This document shows positions 1 through 7,858 of a stretch of 25,110 nt of DNA, piece after piece. A model generated the notes under the pieces. The model searched no databases. It saw only the letters and a program-made list of their open reading frames with translations, and was not told the DNA's origin. The stretch comes from Bryobacterales bacterium. Its GTDB lineage: Bacteria > Acidobacteriota > Terriglobia > Bryobacterales > Bryobacteraceae. Position numbers and translations under genes: made by a program. The stretch is taken from positions 1-25,110 of the forward strand of contig PKZC01000106.1 of NCBI GenBank assembly GCA_003132905.1. Reading direction: 5' to 3'. How positions within the stretch are numbered: the stretch's first letter is position 1; each line of letters starts with the position of its first letter.

Positions 1-795
1 GCGAGTGAATCCGGAGAGACGCGCTGTTTCGAGCGCGCCAACCACGCCCCCGGCGGGTCCCGAGAGCACGGTGCGGATGGCGTGACGGCGCGCTTCTTTG
101 GTGGTCATGAAGCCGCCGTTCGATTGCATGATCGCGATCCGCTGGCGGCTGCCGCGTTCCAGCTCCGCTAGATATTCGTCCATCAGCGGACCTACGTACG
201 CGTTGATCAGCGTAGTGGAGGAACGCTCGTACTCGCGAAACTCGGGGCAGACATCGTGAGACGTGCACAGATAGCCCAGGCCTTTGAGCGCCATGGCGAC
301 GCGTTTTTCATTAGCGGGATTACGATATGCGTGTAGGAAGCACACGGCGATAGATTGAACGCGCGCGCGCCGCAGCCGAGTCTTGAGGCGCGCAATTTCG
401 GCGGCAGTTGGCGATTCGGCGATGGTGCCGTCGAAAAACGCTCGTTCGCGGACGCCGAAACACATGCCGCGCGGAATAATCGGCGGTCGAAGCAGGGGCG
501 TAAGGTTATAGAGCTCGGCGCGATTCTGACGCCCAATGTGAATCACGTCTTCGAAACCGGCCGTCGTCACGAAGGCTGTACGCGCGCCCTTGCGCTCGAG
601 CAAAGCGTTGGTCGCGACCGTCGATCCGTGAACCACCTCGGCATCCCGATCCGCCGTAGCTTGCGCCAAACCGGCCAGAATCACGCTGGCAGGAGACTTG
701 GGATTTGAACGTAGCTTGAATGTCTCAATCGCGCCATCGTCACGGCAAACGATGAAATCGGTGAAGGTTCCGCCAGCGTCGATTCCGATGCGCAT
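1..795 (-). CDS. Hydantoinase/oxoprolinase family protein, N-terminal part (runs off the left edge)
   Basis: Reading the minus strand from ATG at 795-793 gives 265 uninterrupted codons to the window edge. The protein opens MRIGIDAGGTFTDFIV, the phosphate-binding motif of the hydantoinase A/oxoprolinase family (actin-like ATPase fold). It continues with VVHGSTVATNALLERKGA and, near the edge, QSNGGFMTTKEARRHA and GPAGGVVGA, all characteristic of this family. Family members hydrolyse cyclic amides (hydantoins, 5-oxoproline) or carboxylate ketones with ATP, usually with a HyuB-type partner; substrate cannot be told from this part. Full-length HyuA-type proteins are about 650-700 residues, so roughly 40% is present. 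The start lies back to back with the ABC ATPase gene at 822, leaving 26 bp between them, so promoters must lie inside the opposing gene. Only a weak ribosome binding site is visible. Family is sure; substrate is unknown. Confidence 0.93.
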   Translation of the reverse strand, partial: MRIGIDAGGTFTDFIVCRDDGAIETFKLRSNPKSPASVILAGLAQATADRDAEVVHGSTVATNALLERKGARTAFVTTAGFEDVIHIGRQNRAELYNLTPLLRPPIIPRGMCFGVRERAFFDGTIAESPTAAEIARLKTRLRRARVQSIAVCFLHAYRNPANEKRVAMALKGLGYLCTSHDVCPEFREYERSSTTLINAYVGPLMDEYLAELERGSRQRIAIMQSNGGFMTTKEARRHAIRTVLSGPAGGVVGALETARLSGFTR

Positions 796-821
796 TGATT
801 TTCGGTCATGATAGCAGTAGG

Positions 822-1535
822 GTGATAGAACTCGCGAATGTCAGCAAGGTTTTTCAGGGGAAGCGCAAAGTCACAGCATTAGAGGGCATCGATCTCTCGA
901 TCGGACAAGGCGAAATGGTGTCCATCGTGGGACCCTCGGGCTCCGGCAAATCCACGTTGCTGAACTTAATCGGTGGATTGGACACAGCATCTTCGGGCGA
1001 AATCGAAATCGATGGAAGGCGGCTCAGCGGACTTTCCGACGACCAACTGACCAAGCTGCGGCGCGACAAGATCGGATTCATTTTCCAGTTCTTCAACCTG
1101 CTGCCGACGCTCAGCTGTTTTGAAAACGTTGCCATCCCACTGCATCTGCGTGGCTGGCCGAAGAAGAAAATCGAAGAGCGCGCCAACGAGTTATTGAGCC
1201 TGGTGGGCCTCTCCGCGCGGCGGGAACATTTACCAGACGAGTTGTCGGGCGGCGAGCGCCAGCGCTGTGCCATCGCGCGTGCCCTTTCGGTTTATCCGCC
1301 GGTTCTGCTGGCTGACGAGCCCACCGGCAATCTGGACACGCACACCGGCGCGGAGATTCTGGCGTTGATTCGCGACCTGCACGAGCGGTTGGGTTCCACG
1401 GTGCTGATTGTCACGCACGATATTCACGTGGCCGAAAGCTGCGCGCGGCTGGTGGCCTTGCGCGACGGGCGCATTGAAGAAGACCGCGCAGGCAAAGTGC
1501 ACGTACCTATTCATGATCCTGCTGAAACTCATTAG
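822..1535 (+). CDS. ABC transporter ATP-binding protein, LolD/MacB/YbbA type
   Basis: The 237-residue ATPase has Walker A GPSGSGKST (residues 37-45), Q-loop Gln89 in FQFFNLLPTLS, signature LSGGE (141-145), Walker B VLLADEP (161-167) with GNLD following, and the THD switch histidine. The order and the FQFFNLLP segment are typical of the LolD/MacB/YbbA group, which powers FtsX-type permeases that move lipoproteins or hydrophobic substrates out of the inner membrane rather than through a channel. I chose GTG at 822 because the protein then starts VIELANVSKVF as in the family. A TTG at 795 is in frame but would overlap the start codon of the divergent gene. The 3' end overlaps the permease gene by 23 bp, implying translational coupling and equal expression. 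The cargo cannot be read from the ATPase. Confidence 0.93.
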   Translation: MIELANVSKVFQGKRKVTALEGIDLSIGQGEMVSIVGPSGSGKSTLLNLIGGLDTASSGEIEIDGRRLSGLSDDQLTKLRRDKIGFIFQFFNLLPTLSCFENVAIPLHLRGWPKKKIEERANELLSLVGLSARREHLPDELSGGERQRCAIARALSVYPPVLLADEPTGNLDTHTGAEILALIRDLHERLGSTVLIVTHDIHVAESCARLVALRDGRIEEDRAGKVHVPIHDPAETH

Positions 1536-4074
1536 CTGGCCGTATGTCCGCCAGCATCTGCCGCGCTGGCTGCTGACCATAGCTGGAATCGTCCTCGGGG
1601 TCGCGGTCTTTGTTGGTATCCACACTGCAAATCAGTCGGTTGTGTATGCGTTTCATCAGACCGTGGATCGCATCGCCGGGTCGACGCAATTGCAGATTTC
1701 GGCGGGCGAGACGGGATTCGACGAAAATGTTCTGGACCGCGTGCAGGCCGTGCCGGAAGTGCGCGTCGCCGTTCCCGTGATTGAAGCGGTGGTGAACACA
1801 GGCGTCCAGGGGCAAGGCAATCTGCTGATTCTGGGCGTCGACATGCTGGGCGATCGCAGCCTGCGCGATTACGATCTGAAGTCGAGCGATCAAGGCGCGG
1901 ACGATGCCATCGACGATCCGCTGGTGTTCCTGGCACAGCCCGATTCGCTGATGATAAGCGACACCTACGCGCGTGAAAATCACTTGGTGGTGGGCGCCAA
2001 AGTCCCCATGAGCACCATGGATGGCCAAAAGCTGTTCACCGTTCGCGGCATCATGAAAGCCGGCGGACTGACTAGCGCCTTCGGCGGGAACCTGGCCGTG
2101 ATGGACGTTTACGCCGCGCAGAAAGTTTTCGGCCGAGGCCGAAGGTTTGATCGCATCGATCTTGCCGTGAAGGATGGCGCAAATCTTCACGACGTCCAGG
2201 CGAAACTCGAAGCGCTGCTGGGCTCCGGCTTTCAGGTGCAAGAGCCGTCGGCGCGCGCGCAGCAGTTCGATTCCATCTCGCGCGTCTACACGATGACGGC
2301 GAATATCACCAGCGTCTTCGCGCTGTTCATTGGAATGTTCATCATCTACAACACGTTTCAGATCGCCGTCACGCAGCGGCGCTCGGAGATCGGAATCTTG
2401 CGAGCCTTGGGCGCCACACGGCGGCAGATTCGCACGTTGTTTCTGGGCGAAAGCGTGGTTGCGGGATTGTTCGGATCCGTCCTTGGACTGCTGGTGGGAA
2501 TCGCAATCGCTCGCGGCATGACCGGATATATCGGATCGCTGCTGGGCGAGATCTACGGCATCGCGCAAAAGGCTGACGAGATTTCGACCAATCCGATCCT
2601 GATGACTTTCGCCGTGGTGCTGGGCGTGATCACAAGCGTGGTGGCGGCAATCATCCCAGCGCGCAGCGCGGCGCGTCTCGATCCCGTGCAGGCGTTACAG
2701 AAAGGCAAGTACCAGCAGCTAAGCGCGGGTGAGAATCGGGTGCGCAGGATTGCTGCGCTGGTAGTCGCAATTGCCGCGGCGGGGTGTCTGCTGTTCGAGC
2801 GATATCGCATCTTCTTTTATGTCGGCGACGCGCTGGCGATTCTGTCGGCGCTGCTGCTAACGCCCACCTTCGCGCTTCTGTTGGCCCGCGCTCTGCGTCC
2901 TTTATTACGCTGGCTGCGCCCGGTGGAAGGCACGCTCGCAGCCGATAGCTTGTTGCAAGCGCCGCGCCGAACGTCGGGGGCGGTGGCAGCGCTGATGCTG
3001 TCGCTCGCGTTAGTGGTAGCGCTGGGTGGCTTGACGCGCGCGAGTTACGATTCCATCTTCGGATGGCTCACCGTAGCGCTCAACCCGGACCTCTTTGTGT
3101 CGCCTTCGCAAAGCCTCACACAGCGCGATTTTCGTTTTCCAGAATCGATGGGCGCTCAGTTGCAGGCAATCTCCGGTGTTGGCGAAGTGCAATTGGTGCG
3201 TGACGCGCGCATCGAGATCCAAGGCAAGCCCACCATGTTTGTCGCGGCCGATATTCGCGATCTTCGCAAACATGCCACGCTGCCGCCGGTGGCCGGTAAT
3301 ACCGAAGATATGTTCCGGCGAGCGGAGCAAGGCAAGGCAGTGCTGGCTTCGGAAAACTTCGCCATGTTGCGTGGGTTCAAACTCGGCGACGTGGTGGATA
3401 TCCCGAGCCCCAGCGGCGTTCTGCACTTGCCCATCGCCGGCATCGTGACGGATTACTCAGATGAGCAAGGCAGTCTGCTGGTGGATCGCGCGCTCTATAA
3501 GCGCTATTGGAACGACAGCGCCGTAAACGTGTTCCGTATCTATCTTGCGCCTGGCGCAGTGGAAGCCGACGTGAAGCGCCGGATACTGGAAAAGTTCGGC
3601 ACCGAGCGGCGGCTATTCGTGCTGACCAACCGCGATGTGCGCCGCTACATTCTGCGCTTGACCGATCAATGGTTCGGCATTACTTACGTGCAGATCGCGG
3701 TCGCAGTTTTAGTCGCGATTCTGGGCATCATCAACACCCTGACGGTTTCCATCACCGATCGAAGGCGGGAGTTGGGAGTGCTGCAGGCCGTCGGCGGCCT
3801 TCGCAATCAGATCCGCGGAACCATTTGGCTTGAGGCTCTGGCAGTAGGAACCGTGGGATTGATCTTGGGATTGGCGCTCGGCGCGCTGCAACTTTATTAC
3901 AGCCTCCACATCTCGGGCGAAGACATGGCCGGGTTGCGGCTCAATTACGAATATCCGTATTCCATCGCGTTGCTGCTATTGCCCGGCATCTTGTTGGTGG
4001 CATTCTTATCCGCGATTGCACCCGCGGAAACGGCAGTTCGAGGATCGTTGGTGGAAGCGCTCGAATATGAATAG
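1513..4074 (+). CDS. ABC transporter permease with two FtsX domains (YbbP-like)
   Basis: This 853-residue inner-membrane protein starts at ATG 1513 inside the end of the ATPase gene (MILLKLISWPYVRQHLPRW). It has an N-terminal membrane segment (LLTIAGIVLGVAVFVG), a periplasmic MacB-like domain, then three helices forming the first FtsX domain, with cytoplasmic motif RRSEIGILRALGATRRQIRTL after the first of them. A central set of helices and a second periplasmic domain follow. The second FtsX domain has motif RRRELGVLQAVGGLRNQI. About ten membrane segments and two FtsX modules match the YbbP architecture (about 800 residues) rather than single-module LolC/LolE. In this superfamily ATP hydrolysis drives movement of the periplasmic domain rather than classical alternating access. 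The downstream LolA-like and beta-barrel genes suggest transfer of a lipid, lipoprotein or hydrophobic compound to the outer membrane; that is inference from context. Confidence 0.92.
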   Translation: MILLKLISWPYVRQHLPRWLLTIAGIVLGVAVFVGIHTANQSVVYAFHQTVDRIAGSTQLQISAGETGFDENVLDRVQAVPEVRVAVPVIEAVVNTGVQGQGNLLILGVDMLGDRSLRDYDLKSSDQGADDAIDDPLVFLAQPDSLMISDTYARENHLVVGAKVPMSTMDGQKLFTVRGIMKAGGLTSAFGGNLAVMDVYAAQKVFGRGRRFDRIDLAVKDGANLHDVQAKLEALLGSGFQVQEPSARAQQFDSISRVYTMTANITSVFALFIGMFIIYNTFQIAVTQRRSEIGILRALGATRRQIRTLFLGESVVAGLFGSVLGLLVGIAIARGMTGYIGSLLGEIYGIAQKADEISTNPILMTFAVVLGVITSVVAAIIPARSAARLDPVQALQKGKYQQLSAGENRVRRIAALVVAIAAAGCLLFERYRIFFYVGDALAILSALLLTPTFALLLARALRPLLRWLRPVEGTLAADSLLQAPRRTSGAVAALMLSLALVVALGGLTRASYDSIFGWLTVALNPDLFVSPSQSLTQRDFRFPESMGAQLQAISGVGEVQLVRDARIEIQGKPTMFVAADIRDLRKHATLPPVAGNTEDMFRRAEQGKAVLASENFAMLRGFKLGDVVDIPSPSGVLHLPIAGIVTDYSDEQGSLLVDRALYKRYWNDSAVNVFRIYLAPGAVEADVKRRILEKFGTERRLFVLTNRDVRRYILRLTDQWFGITYVQIAVAVLVAILGIINTLTVSITDRRRELGVLQAVGGLRNQIRGTIWLEALAVGTVGLILGLALGALQLYYSLHISGEDMAGLRLNYEYPYSIALLLLPGILLVAFLSAIAPAETAVRGSLVEALEYE

Positions 4075-4816
4075 ACTTGTTGCGCTGTGCCTTCTCACCG
4101 CTGCTCTCGCCGCAGCGCAGGACGCGCGGCAAATCATTGCCGAATCTGAAAACCGCTCGCGATCCAAATCGCAGCAGTACGAAGGCACGCTCGAAGTGAT
4201 TGGCGCGTCCAATAAAGTGAGCATCAAGCGCTGGGAATACCGTCGGATCGGTTCATTTGGCGCCAGCAAAGCGATTCTGCGGTTCACCGCGCCGGCCGAA
4301 GTGAAAGGCGTCGCTCTGCTAATCGTCAACCACACCGACCGCGCTTCAGATCAGTGGATGTGGACGCCCGCCATCGAGCGCGACCGCCGCATCGCCACGC
4401 AAGACCGTTCCACGCGATTCTTCGGCACCGACTTCAGCTTCGAAGATCTGGAAGAGCGCGACGTCGATCAGTTCGACTATAAGCTGATCGGTGAGGAGGC
4501 CATCGATGGCGCCTCCTGCTGGAAAATTGAATCGAAACCCAAGCAGTCGAAATCTTCGCAGTACACGTCGTCACTGGTTTGGGTTCGCAAAGACAACTTC
4601 GTGGCCGCGCAAATCGAGAGCTATTCCGGGGACAAACTCATCCGCCGCATCCATTACAGCGATATTCAAAACGTCAGCGGCATCTGGACCCCGCGAACAC
4701 TGGAAGTCTACGATGCCAGTCGCAAGAGCCGCACCGTGCTGAAGCTAGAAAAACTGGAATACAACGTTCCCATGAAGGACGAAGACTTCACCATCGAGGC
4801 GCTTCGGCGTGGGTAA
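4067..4816 (+). CDS. LolA-like outer membrane lipoprotein-sorting family protein
   Basis: The gene starts at ATG 4067, overlapping the permease stop by 8 bp. A longer in-frame reading from 4016 is rejected because the signal peptide MNRLVALCLLTAALAAAQ begins at 4067. The 249-residue product fits the family annotated 'outer membrane lipoprotein-sorting protein' (COG2834, LolA-like fold): an early QQYEGTLEVIGASNKVSIKRWEYRR strand region, RFTAPAEVKGVALLIVNH, MWTPAIERDRRIATQDRSTRFFGTDFSFEDLEERD, then WKIESKPK and a C-terminal LEKLEYNVPMKDEDFTIEAL. Members of this family are often encoded beside RND/MMPL or FtsX transporters and are thought to carry a hydrophobic ligand across the periplasm. It differs from true LolA in sequence and context. 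Function as a periplasmic shuttle for the upstream transporter is inferred. Confidence 0.87.
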   Translation: MNRLVALCLLTAALAAAQDARQIIAESENRSRSKSQQYEGTLEVIGASNKVSIKRWEYRRIGSFGASKAILRFTAPAEVKGVALLIVNHTDRASDQWMWTPAIERDRRIATQDRSTRFFGTDFSFEDLEERDVDQFDYKLIGEEAIDGASCWKIESKPKQSKSSQYTSSLVWVRKDNFVAAQIESYSGDKLIRRIHYSDIQNVSGIWTPRTLEVYDASRKSRTVLKLEKLEYNVPMKDEDFTIEALRRG

Positions 4817-6038
4817 GCTGGCGCGGGCGCTCTTGCCTGTGCTCTTGTCGCTCCCTGCAGCGGCGCAAAACTTCACCCAGCGCGGATTCCTGGCGTCCAG
4901 CCTGTCGCTGTATCCCGACACTGCGCCCAATGACAGCAGCCACGCCATCGATGACAGCCTGTTCCGATATGAAGCGTCCTACAAGGCAGCTTCATGGCTG
5001 CGATTATCCGGATCGTTCGACGCCCGCTTCGACACGCATGAACAAGTGGAACGCACCGCGCATCTGGATTGGCAAGACCGTTCGCTGCAGCGTCCCGCGC
5101 TGTCGTTGCGCGAGTTCAACGCCACCATCACACAGGGCAAACTGACGGCCGAATTCGGCAAGCAATTTATCCGCTGGGGCAAGGCTGACATTCTGAATCC
5201 GACGGACCGCTTCGCTCCGAAAGATTGTCTCACCGTCACCGATCCCGATTTCCTGGCTGTCCTCGCCGCGCGCGTCACCTATGACACGGGCACGAATTCG
5301 TTCGATTTCGTCTGGCAGCCGCGTTTCACCCCCAGCCGCACGCCGCTGATCAACGAACGCTGGACGGTGCTTCCCCCGGCTGCGGATGGCCTTGCACTGA
5401 CGGATCTCGGCTCCCGGTTCCCCGGACGCTCGGCTTTCGGCGCGCGCTGGAACCATGTTGGATCCGGTTACGAAGCCTCGGCCAGCTTCTATGACGGCTT
5501 CAATTCCCTGCCGGTATTTCAGGGCAGCTTCAATCCGCAAGGCTATGCGATCGATTATGTGCGCACATATCCTGCGCTCCGCCTGTACGGCGTCGATGCA
5601 GCCGTACCGCTGCGTTGGTTCACGGTGAAGACGGAGGCTGCATACTACACCTCGCCAGACCGGCAGCAAGACGAATACGTGATTTACGTGCTCCAGTTTG
5701 AGCGGCAAATCAAAGAGCTCTCCATCGTGGCCGGTTACGCGGGCGACGCCATCACGGCGCGGACTCCGACCTTGCAGTTTTCACCCGAGCTAGGCTTTGC
5801 ACGAGCGATTCTGGCACACGCGCAGTACGCCCTCGATTCAAATCGCAGCGTGGCCGTGGATGCGGCGGTGCGGCAAAACGGTCGCGGAAGCTGGCTGCGC
5901 ACCGAGTATTCCCAGGCCTTCGGACAGCATTGGCGCGGCACCGCCGGATACAGTTGGATTCGCGGCGACGAGGGCGATTTTCTAGGCCAGTATCATCGCA
6001 ATTCATTCGCGCTTCTGGCGCTACGCTATAGCTTCTGA
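4809..6038 (+). CDS. Outer-membrane beta-barrel protein, DUF1302-like
   Basis: The GTG at 4809 lies inside the last codons of the LolA-like gene (8-bp overlap) and opens a signal peptide (MGKLARALLPVLLSLPAAAQ). The mature part alternates polar and aromatic residues as in beta-strands and ends ALLALRYSF, a terminal aromatic typical of BamA-inserted barrels. The segment LTAEFGKQFIRWGKADILNPTDRFAPKD resembles the conserved strand region of DUF1302-type barrels, which are also often found beside LolA-like proteins and RND/MMPL transporters. The protein is 409 residues, somewhat shorter than many DUF1302 members. It likely forms the outer-membrane end of the cassette starting at 822. Barrel nature is well supported; the exact family and cargo are not. 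Confidence 0.85.
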   Translation: MGKLARALLPVLLSLPAAAQNFTQRGFLASSLSLYPDTAPNDSSHAIDDSLFRYEASYKAASWLRLSGSFDARFDTHEQVERTAHLDWQDRSLQRPALSLREFNATITQGKLTAEFGKQFIRWGKADILNPTDRFAPKDCLTVTDPDFLAVLAARVTYDTGTNSFDFVWQPRFTPSRTPLINERWTVLPPAADGLALTDLGSRFPGRSAFGARWNHVGSGYEASASFYDGFNSLPVFQGSFNPQGYAIDYVRTYPALRLYGVDAAVPLRWFTVKTEAAYYTSPDRQQDEYVIYVLQFERQIKELSIVAGYAGDAITARTPTLQFSPELGFARAILAHAQYALDSNRSVAVDAAVRQNGRGSWLRTEYSQAFGQHWRGTAGYSWIRGDEGDFLGQYHRNSFALLALRYSF

Positions 6039-6042
6039 TGGT

Positions 6043-6513
6043 TCACGCGGATTGCAGCGCTTCGTAAACCTGTTCGGCATGTCCCTCAGGCTTCACCTTG
6101 TGAAAGATCTTCTTGATCTTGCCGTCCTTGCCGATCAGAAACGTGGTGCGCTCGATACCCATGTATTTGCGCCCGTACATGCTCTTTTCCGCCCAGGTTC
6201 CGTAGGCCTCGGCCACTTTGTGATCCACGTCGGCCAGTAGCGTAAAGGGCAGATCGAACTTGTCCTTGAATTTAGACTGCGCGGCCGCTTTGTCGGGCGA
6301 CACGCCGACGATCACGGTATCGGCCTTGGTGAACTTCTTCGAGTGATCGCGAAACTCGCAGGATTCCTTGGTGCAGCCGGGCGTGTCCGCCTTGGGATAA
6401 AAGTACAGCACCACGTTCTTGCCTTTGAGACTGGCGAGCGAGAACGGCTGTCCCTTCTCATCCTCGACTTGAATCGCAGGCGCGGCGTCGCCTTCCTTCA
6501 GATCTTTGGGCAT
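6043..6513 (-). CDS. bcp: Thioredoxin-dependent thiol peroxidase (Bcp-type peroxiredoxin)
   Basis: The 156-residue cytoplasmic protein reduces hydrogen peroxide and organic hydroperoxides using thioredoxin. The hallmark YFYPKADTPGCTKESCEFRD places the peroxidatic cysteine at residue 47 and a candidate resolving cysteine five residues later at 52, as in atypical 2-Cys Bcp proteins. GVSPDKAAAQSKFKDKFDLPFTLLAD and the C-terminal ERTTFLIGKDGKIKKIFHKVKPEGH are also standard. Length matches the family (about 155). ATG at 6513 fits the usual N-terminus (MPKDLKEGDAAPAIQ). The gene converges with the beta-barrel gene with only 4 bp between the stops. It is divergent from the cytochrome c gene at 6604, so the 90-bp gap must hold both promoters. 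Confidence 0.96.
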   Translation of the reverse strand: MPKDLKEGDAAPAIQVEDEKGQPFSLASLKGKNVVLYFYPKADTPGCTKESCEFRDHSKKFTKADTVIVGVSPDKAAAQSKFKDKFDLPFTLLADVDHKVAEAYGTWAEKSMYGRKYMGIERTTFLIGKDGKIKKIFHKVKPEGHAEQVYEALQSA

Positions 6514-6591
6514 AGAAACATTCTAGCGGGCCCACGCCCGGTGACGAACCCGTGCGAAGATCGTAGACTGTCTGGTAATATGCGAACGAGT

Positions 6592-6596
6592 GGAGG
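6592..6596 (+). promoter_or_regulatory. Ribosome binding site of the cytochrome c gene
   Basis: GGAGG lies 7 nt before ATG 6604. This decides the start over an in-frame ATG at 6580, which has no such site and would place non-signal residues before the signal peptide. Confidence 0.75.
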
Positions 6597-6603
6597 ATTT
6601 CGA

Positions 6604-6945
6604 ATGCGGAATTGGATGGTGGGCTGCGCCGCGGGTGCGGTTTTGGTGGCCGGAATGATGGCTCAATTGAATGCCCAAGGGAAGGCGAAGCCGGGCGACG
6701 CCGCGAAGGGCAAAGACGTTTTCGATCAATGCTCGGTCTGCCACAACGCCGACAGCACTGAGACGAAGGTGGGGCCGGGACTCAAAGGTCTGTTCAAGAT
6801 GGACAAGCTGGTGAACGGAAAGCCGGTGACCGAAGCCAATGTCCGCGAGATCATCAACATGGGCGGCAATGGGATGCCGGCGTACGCCGATCAGTTGTCC
6901 GATCAGGACAAGAACGACATAATCGCATATCTGAAGACCCTGTAA
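6604..6945 (+). CDS. Small secreted c-type cytochrome
   Basis: The 113-residue protein has a signal peptide (MRNWMVGCAAGAVLVAGMMAQLNAQ) followed by a single class I cytochrome c domain. The haem attachment motif CSVCH is at residues 43-47 (axial His47), GPGLKGLF follows, and the sixth-ligand methionine is Met91 in GGNGMPAY. The C-terminal helix QDKNDIIAYLKTL closes the fold. It would act as a periplasmic electron carrier or as the haem subunit of a periplasmic dehydrogenase. The partner is not visible here, since neighbours are a peroxiredoxin and a tRNA. A TAATAT hexamer at 6576-6581 could be a -10 box but lacks a convincing -35. Family is certain; the redox partner is unknown. Confidence 0.94.
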   Translation: MRNWMVGCAAGAVLVAGMMAQLNAQGKAKPGDAAKGKDVFDQCSVCHNADSTETKVGPGLKGLFKMDKLVNGKPVTEANVREIINMGGNGMPAYADQLSDQDKNDIIAYLKTL

Positions 6946-7015
6946 GCAACGGCGCAAGAGCCGAATATCGGCGGATGCCGTGTTACATTAGTTTCTGCAA
7001 GGCTCCTTCCCGGAA

Positions 7016-7093
7016 GTCCCCATCGTCTAGCCCGGCCTAGGACACCGCCCTTTCACGGCGATAACAGGGGTTCGAATCCCCTTGGGGACGCCA
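7016..7093 (+). tRNA. tRNA-Glu (anticodon TTC) with encoded CCA
   Basis: The gene folds as a canonical cloverleaf. The 7-bp acceptor stem pairs GTCCCCA (7016-7022) with TGGGGAC (7083-7089), followed by discriminator G and encoded CCA (7091-7093). The anticodon loop CTTTCAC contains TTC, and the T-arm is AGGGGTTCGAATCCCCT. The sequence is very close to the bacterial tRNA-Glu consensus, but the top anticodon-stem pair is C27.A43 (GGCGA rather than GGCGG). The last 46 bp (7048-7093) are repeated exactly at 10394-10439, so this gene served as the attachment site of the element that follows. Confidence 0.95.
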
Positions 7094-7858
7094 CTCATAA
7101 GAAACGATTTGTTCGTCGGCGTCAGAAGTGGTTTTGGGAGCGGGGACTCCCAGGGGACTAAGAGGCTCTGTTTTCGGGACCGCCTGTAGTTCTAAAACAT
7201 CTCCAAAGACGCCGTCCAGTTGTTTCGCAGCACCCGCCAGATACTGCGGCGCTAGGTGCGCGTATCGTGCGGTCATCCGGGGCGTCTTGTGGCCTAGCAA
7301 CTTTCCGACCGTGTAAAGGTCGACGCCCTTCATGACGAGCTGGCTGGCCGTCGTGTGCCGCAACGTGTGAAAGCTTGCATCGGAAATCTTGAGTCGCGTG
7401 AAAATGCGCCTGATGTACACGCTCAATTTTGACGGATCAACACCAGGCATAATCGGGTCGCCTGGTTCGCCTTCGGGCAGACTATCAATCACTCGCATCG
7501 CGAGTTCGTTAAGCGGCAGCGGCCGCAGGTCCCCGTTCTTCGTGTCGAGCAGATGCGCGATTCGCCGCTCGCGGTCGATATCCTTCCATCGCAGCTTGAG
7601 TAGTTCGCCGCGGCGCATGCCTGTGGCCGCGGCGAGTCCAACAGGCGCCCGCATCCACTCAGGTGCCGCCTGGAGCACCGCCTTGAGCTCTGTCGGTGAC
7701 AGATACCTTGTGCGGCCTTCTGGAAGCTCCGGCAGCTCGACGCCGTGGGCGGCATTTTCGCGCAACAGCTTCCACTGTTCCACGGCTAGCCGAAGCGCGT
7801 GCTTGAGGGTGGTGACTTCTTTCGCGATGGTCGCGGAATCCGGTCTGTCTCCAGCCAC
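7037..7858 (-). CDS. Tyrosine recombinase/integrase, catalytic domain present, N-terminus missing
   Basis: The reading frame encodes 273 residues if begun at GTG 7858. All catalytic residues are visible: Arg82 in TGMRRGE, Lys107 in DTKNGDLR, His164 and Arg167 in HTLRHTTAS, His190 in LLGHKT and nucleophile Tyr199 in MTARYAHL. Integrases of this type are usually 350-400 residues, with an arm-binding and a core-binding domain before the catalytic one. Here only the end of the core-binding helices (TIAKEVTTLKHALRLAVEQW) remains, and the sequence upstream encodes a TldD-like protein in another frame. The GTG is thus likely not a native start and the protein probably inactive. The last residues (GDSNPCYRRERAVS) are an antisense reading of the tRNA, with the stop at 7039-7037 inside the tRNA gene just outside the repeat. 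Confidence 0.88.
   Translation of the reverse strand: MAGDRPDSATIAKEVTTLKHALRLAVEQWKLLRENAAHGVELPELPEGRTRYLSPTELKAVLQAAPEWMRAPVGLAAATGMRRGELLKLRWKDIDRERRIAHLLDTKNGDLRPLPLNELAMRVIDSLPEGEPGDPIMPGVDPSKLSVYIRRIFTRLKISDASFHTLRHTTASQLVMKGVDLYTVGKLLGHKTPRMTARYAHLAPQYLAGAAKQLDGVFGDVLELQAVPKTEPLSPLGVPAPKTTSDADEQIVSYEWRPQGDSNPCYRRERAVS
7048..7093 (+). repeat. attL-side core: 46-bp direct repeat (3' part of tRNA-Glu)
   Basis: The stretch from the anticodon loop flank (CCCTTTCACGG) to the terminal CCA is identical to 10394-10439. The bases just outside differ on both sides (7047 G against 10393 C; 7094 C against 10440 A), so 46 bp is the exact repeat length. A tRNA 3'-end duplication of this size next to a tyrosine recombinase is the standard product of site-specific integration. 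Confidence 0.93.

Noticed and set aside
1507..2568. 353-codon minus-strand frame antisense to the permease
   Set aside because: His- and Gln-rich shadow of a GC-rich gene; the plus-strand frame has clear FtsX motifs.
5004..5708. 234-codon minus-strand frame antisense to the beta-barrel gene
   Set aside because: Arg/Ala-rich shadow frame with no domain; the opposite strand encodes a signal peptide and a terminal aromatic.
6553..6581. Sigma-70 promoter for the cytochrome c gene
   Set aside because: TAATAT is a fair -10, but the hexamer at the correct spacing (TGCGAA) is a poor -35; not enough to call.
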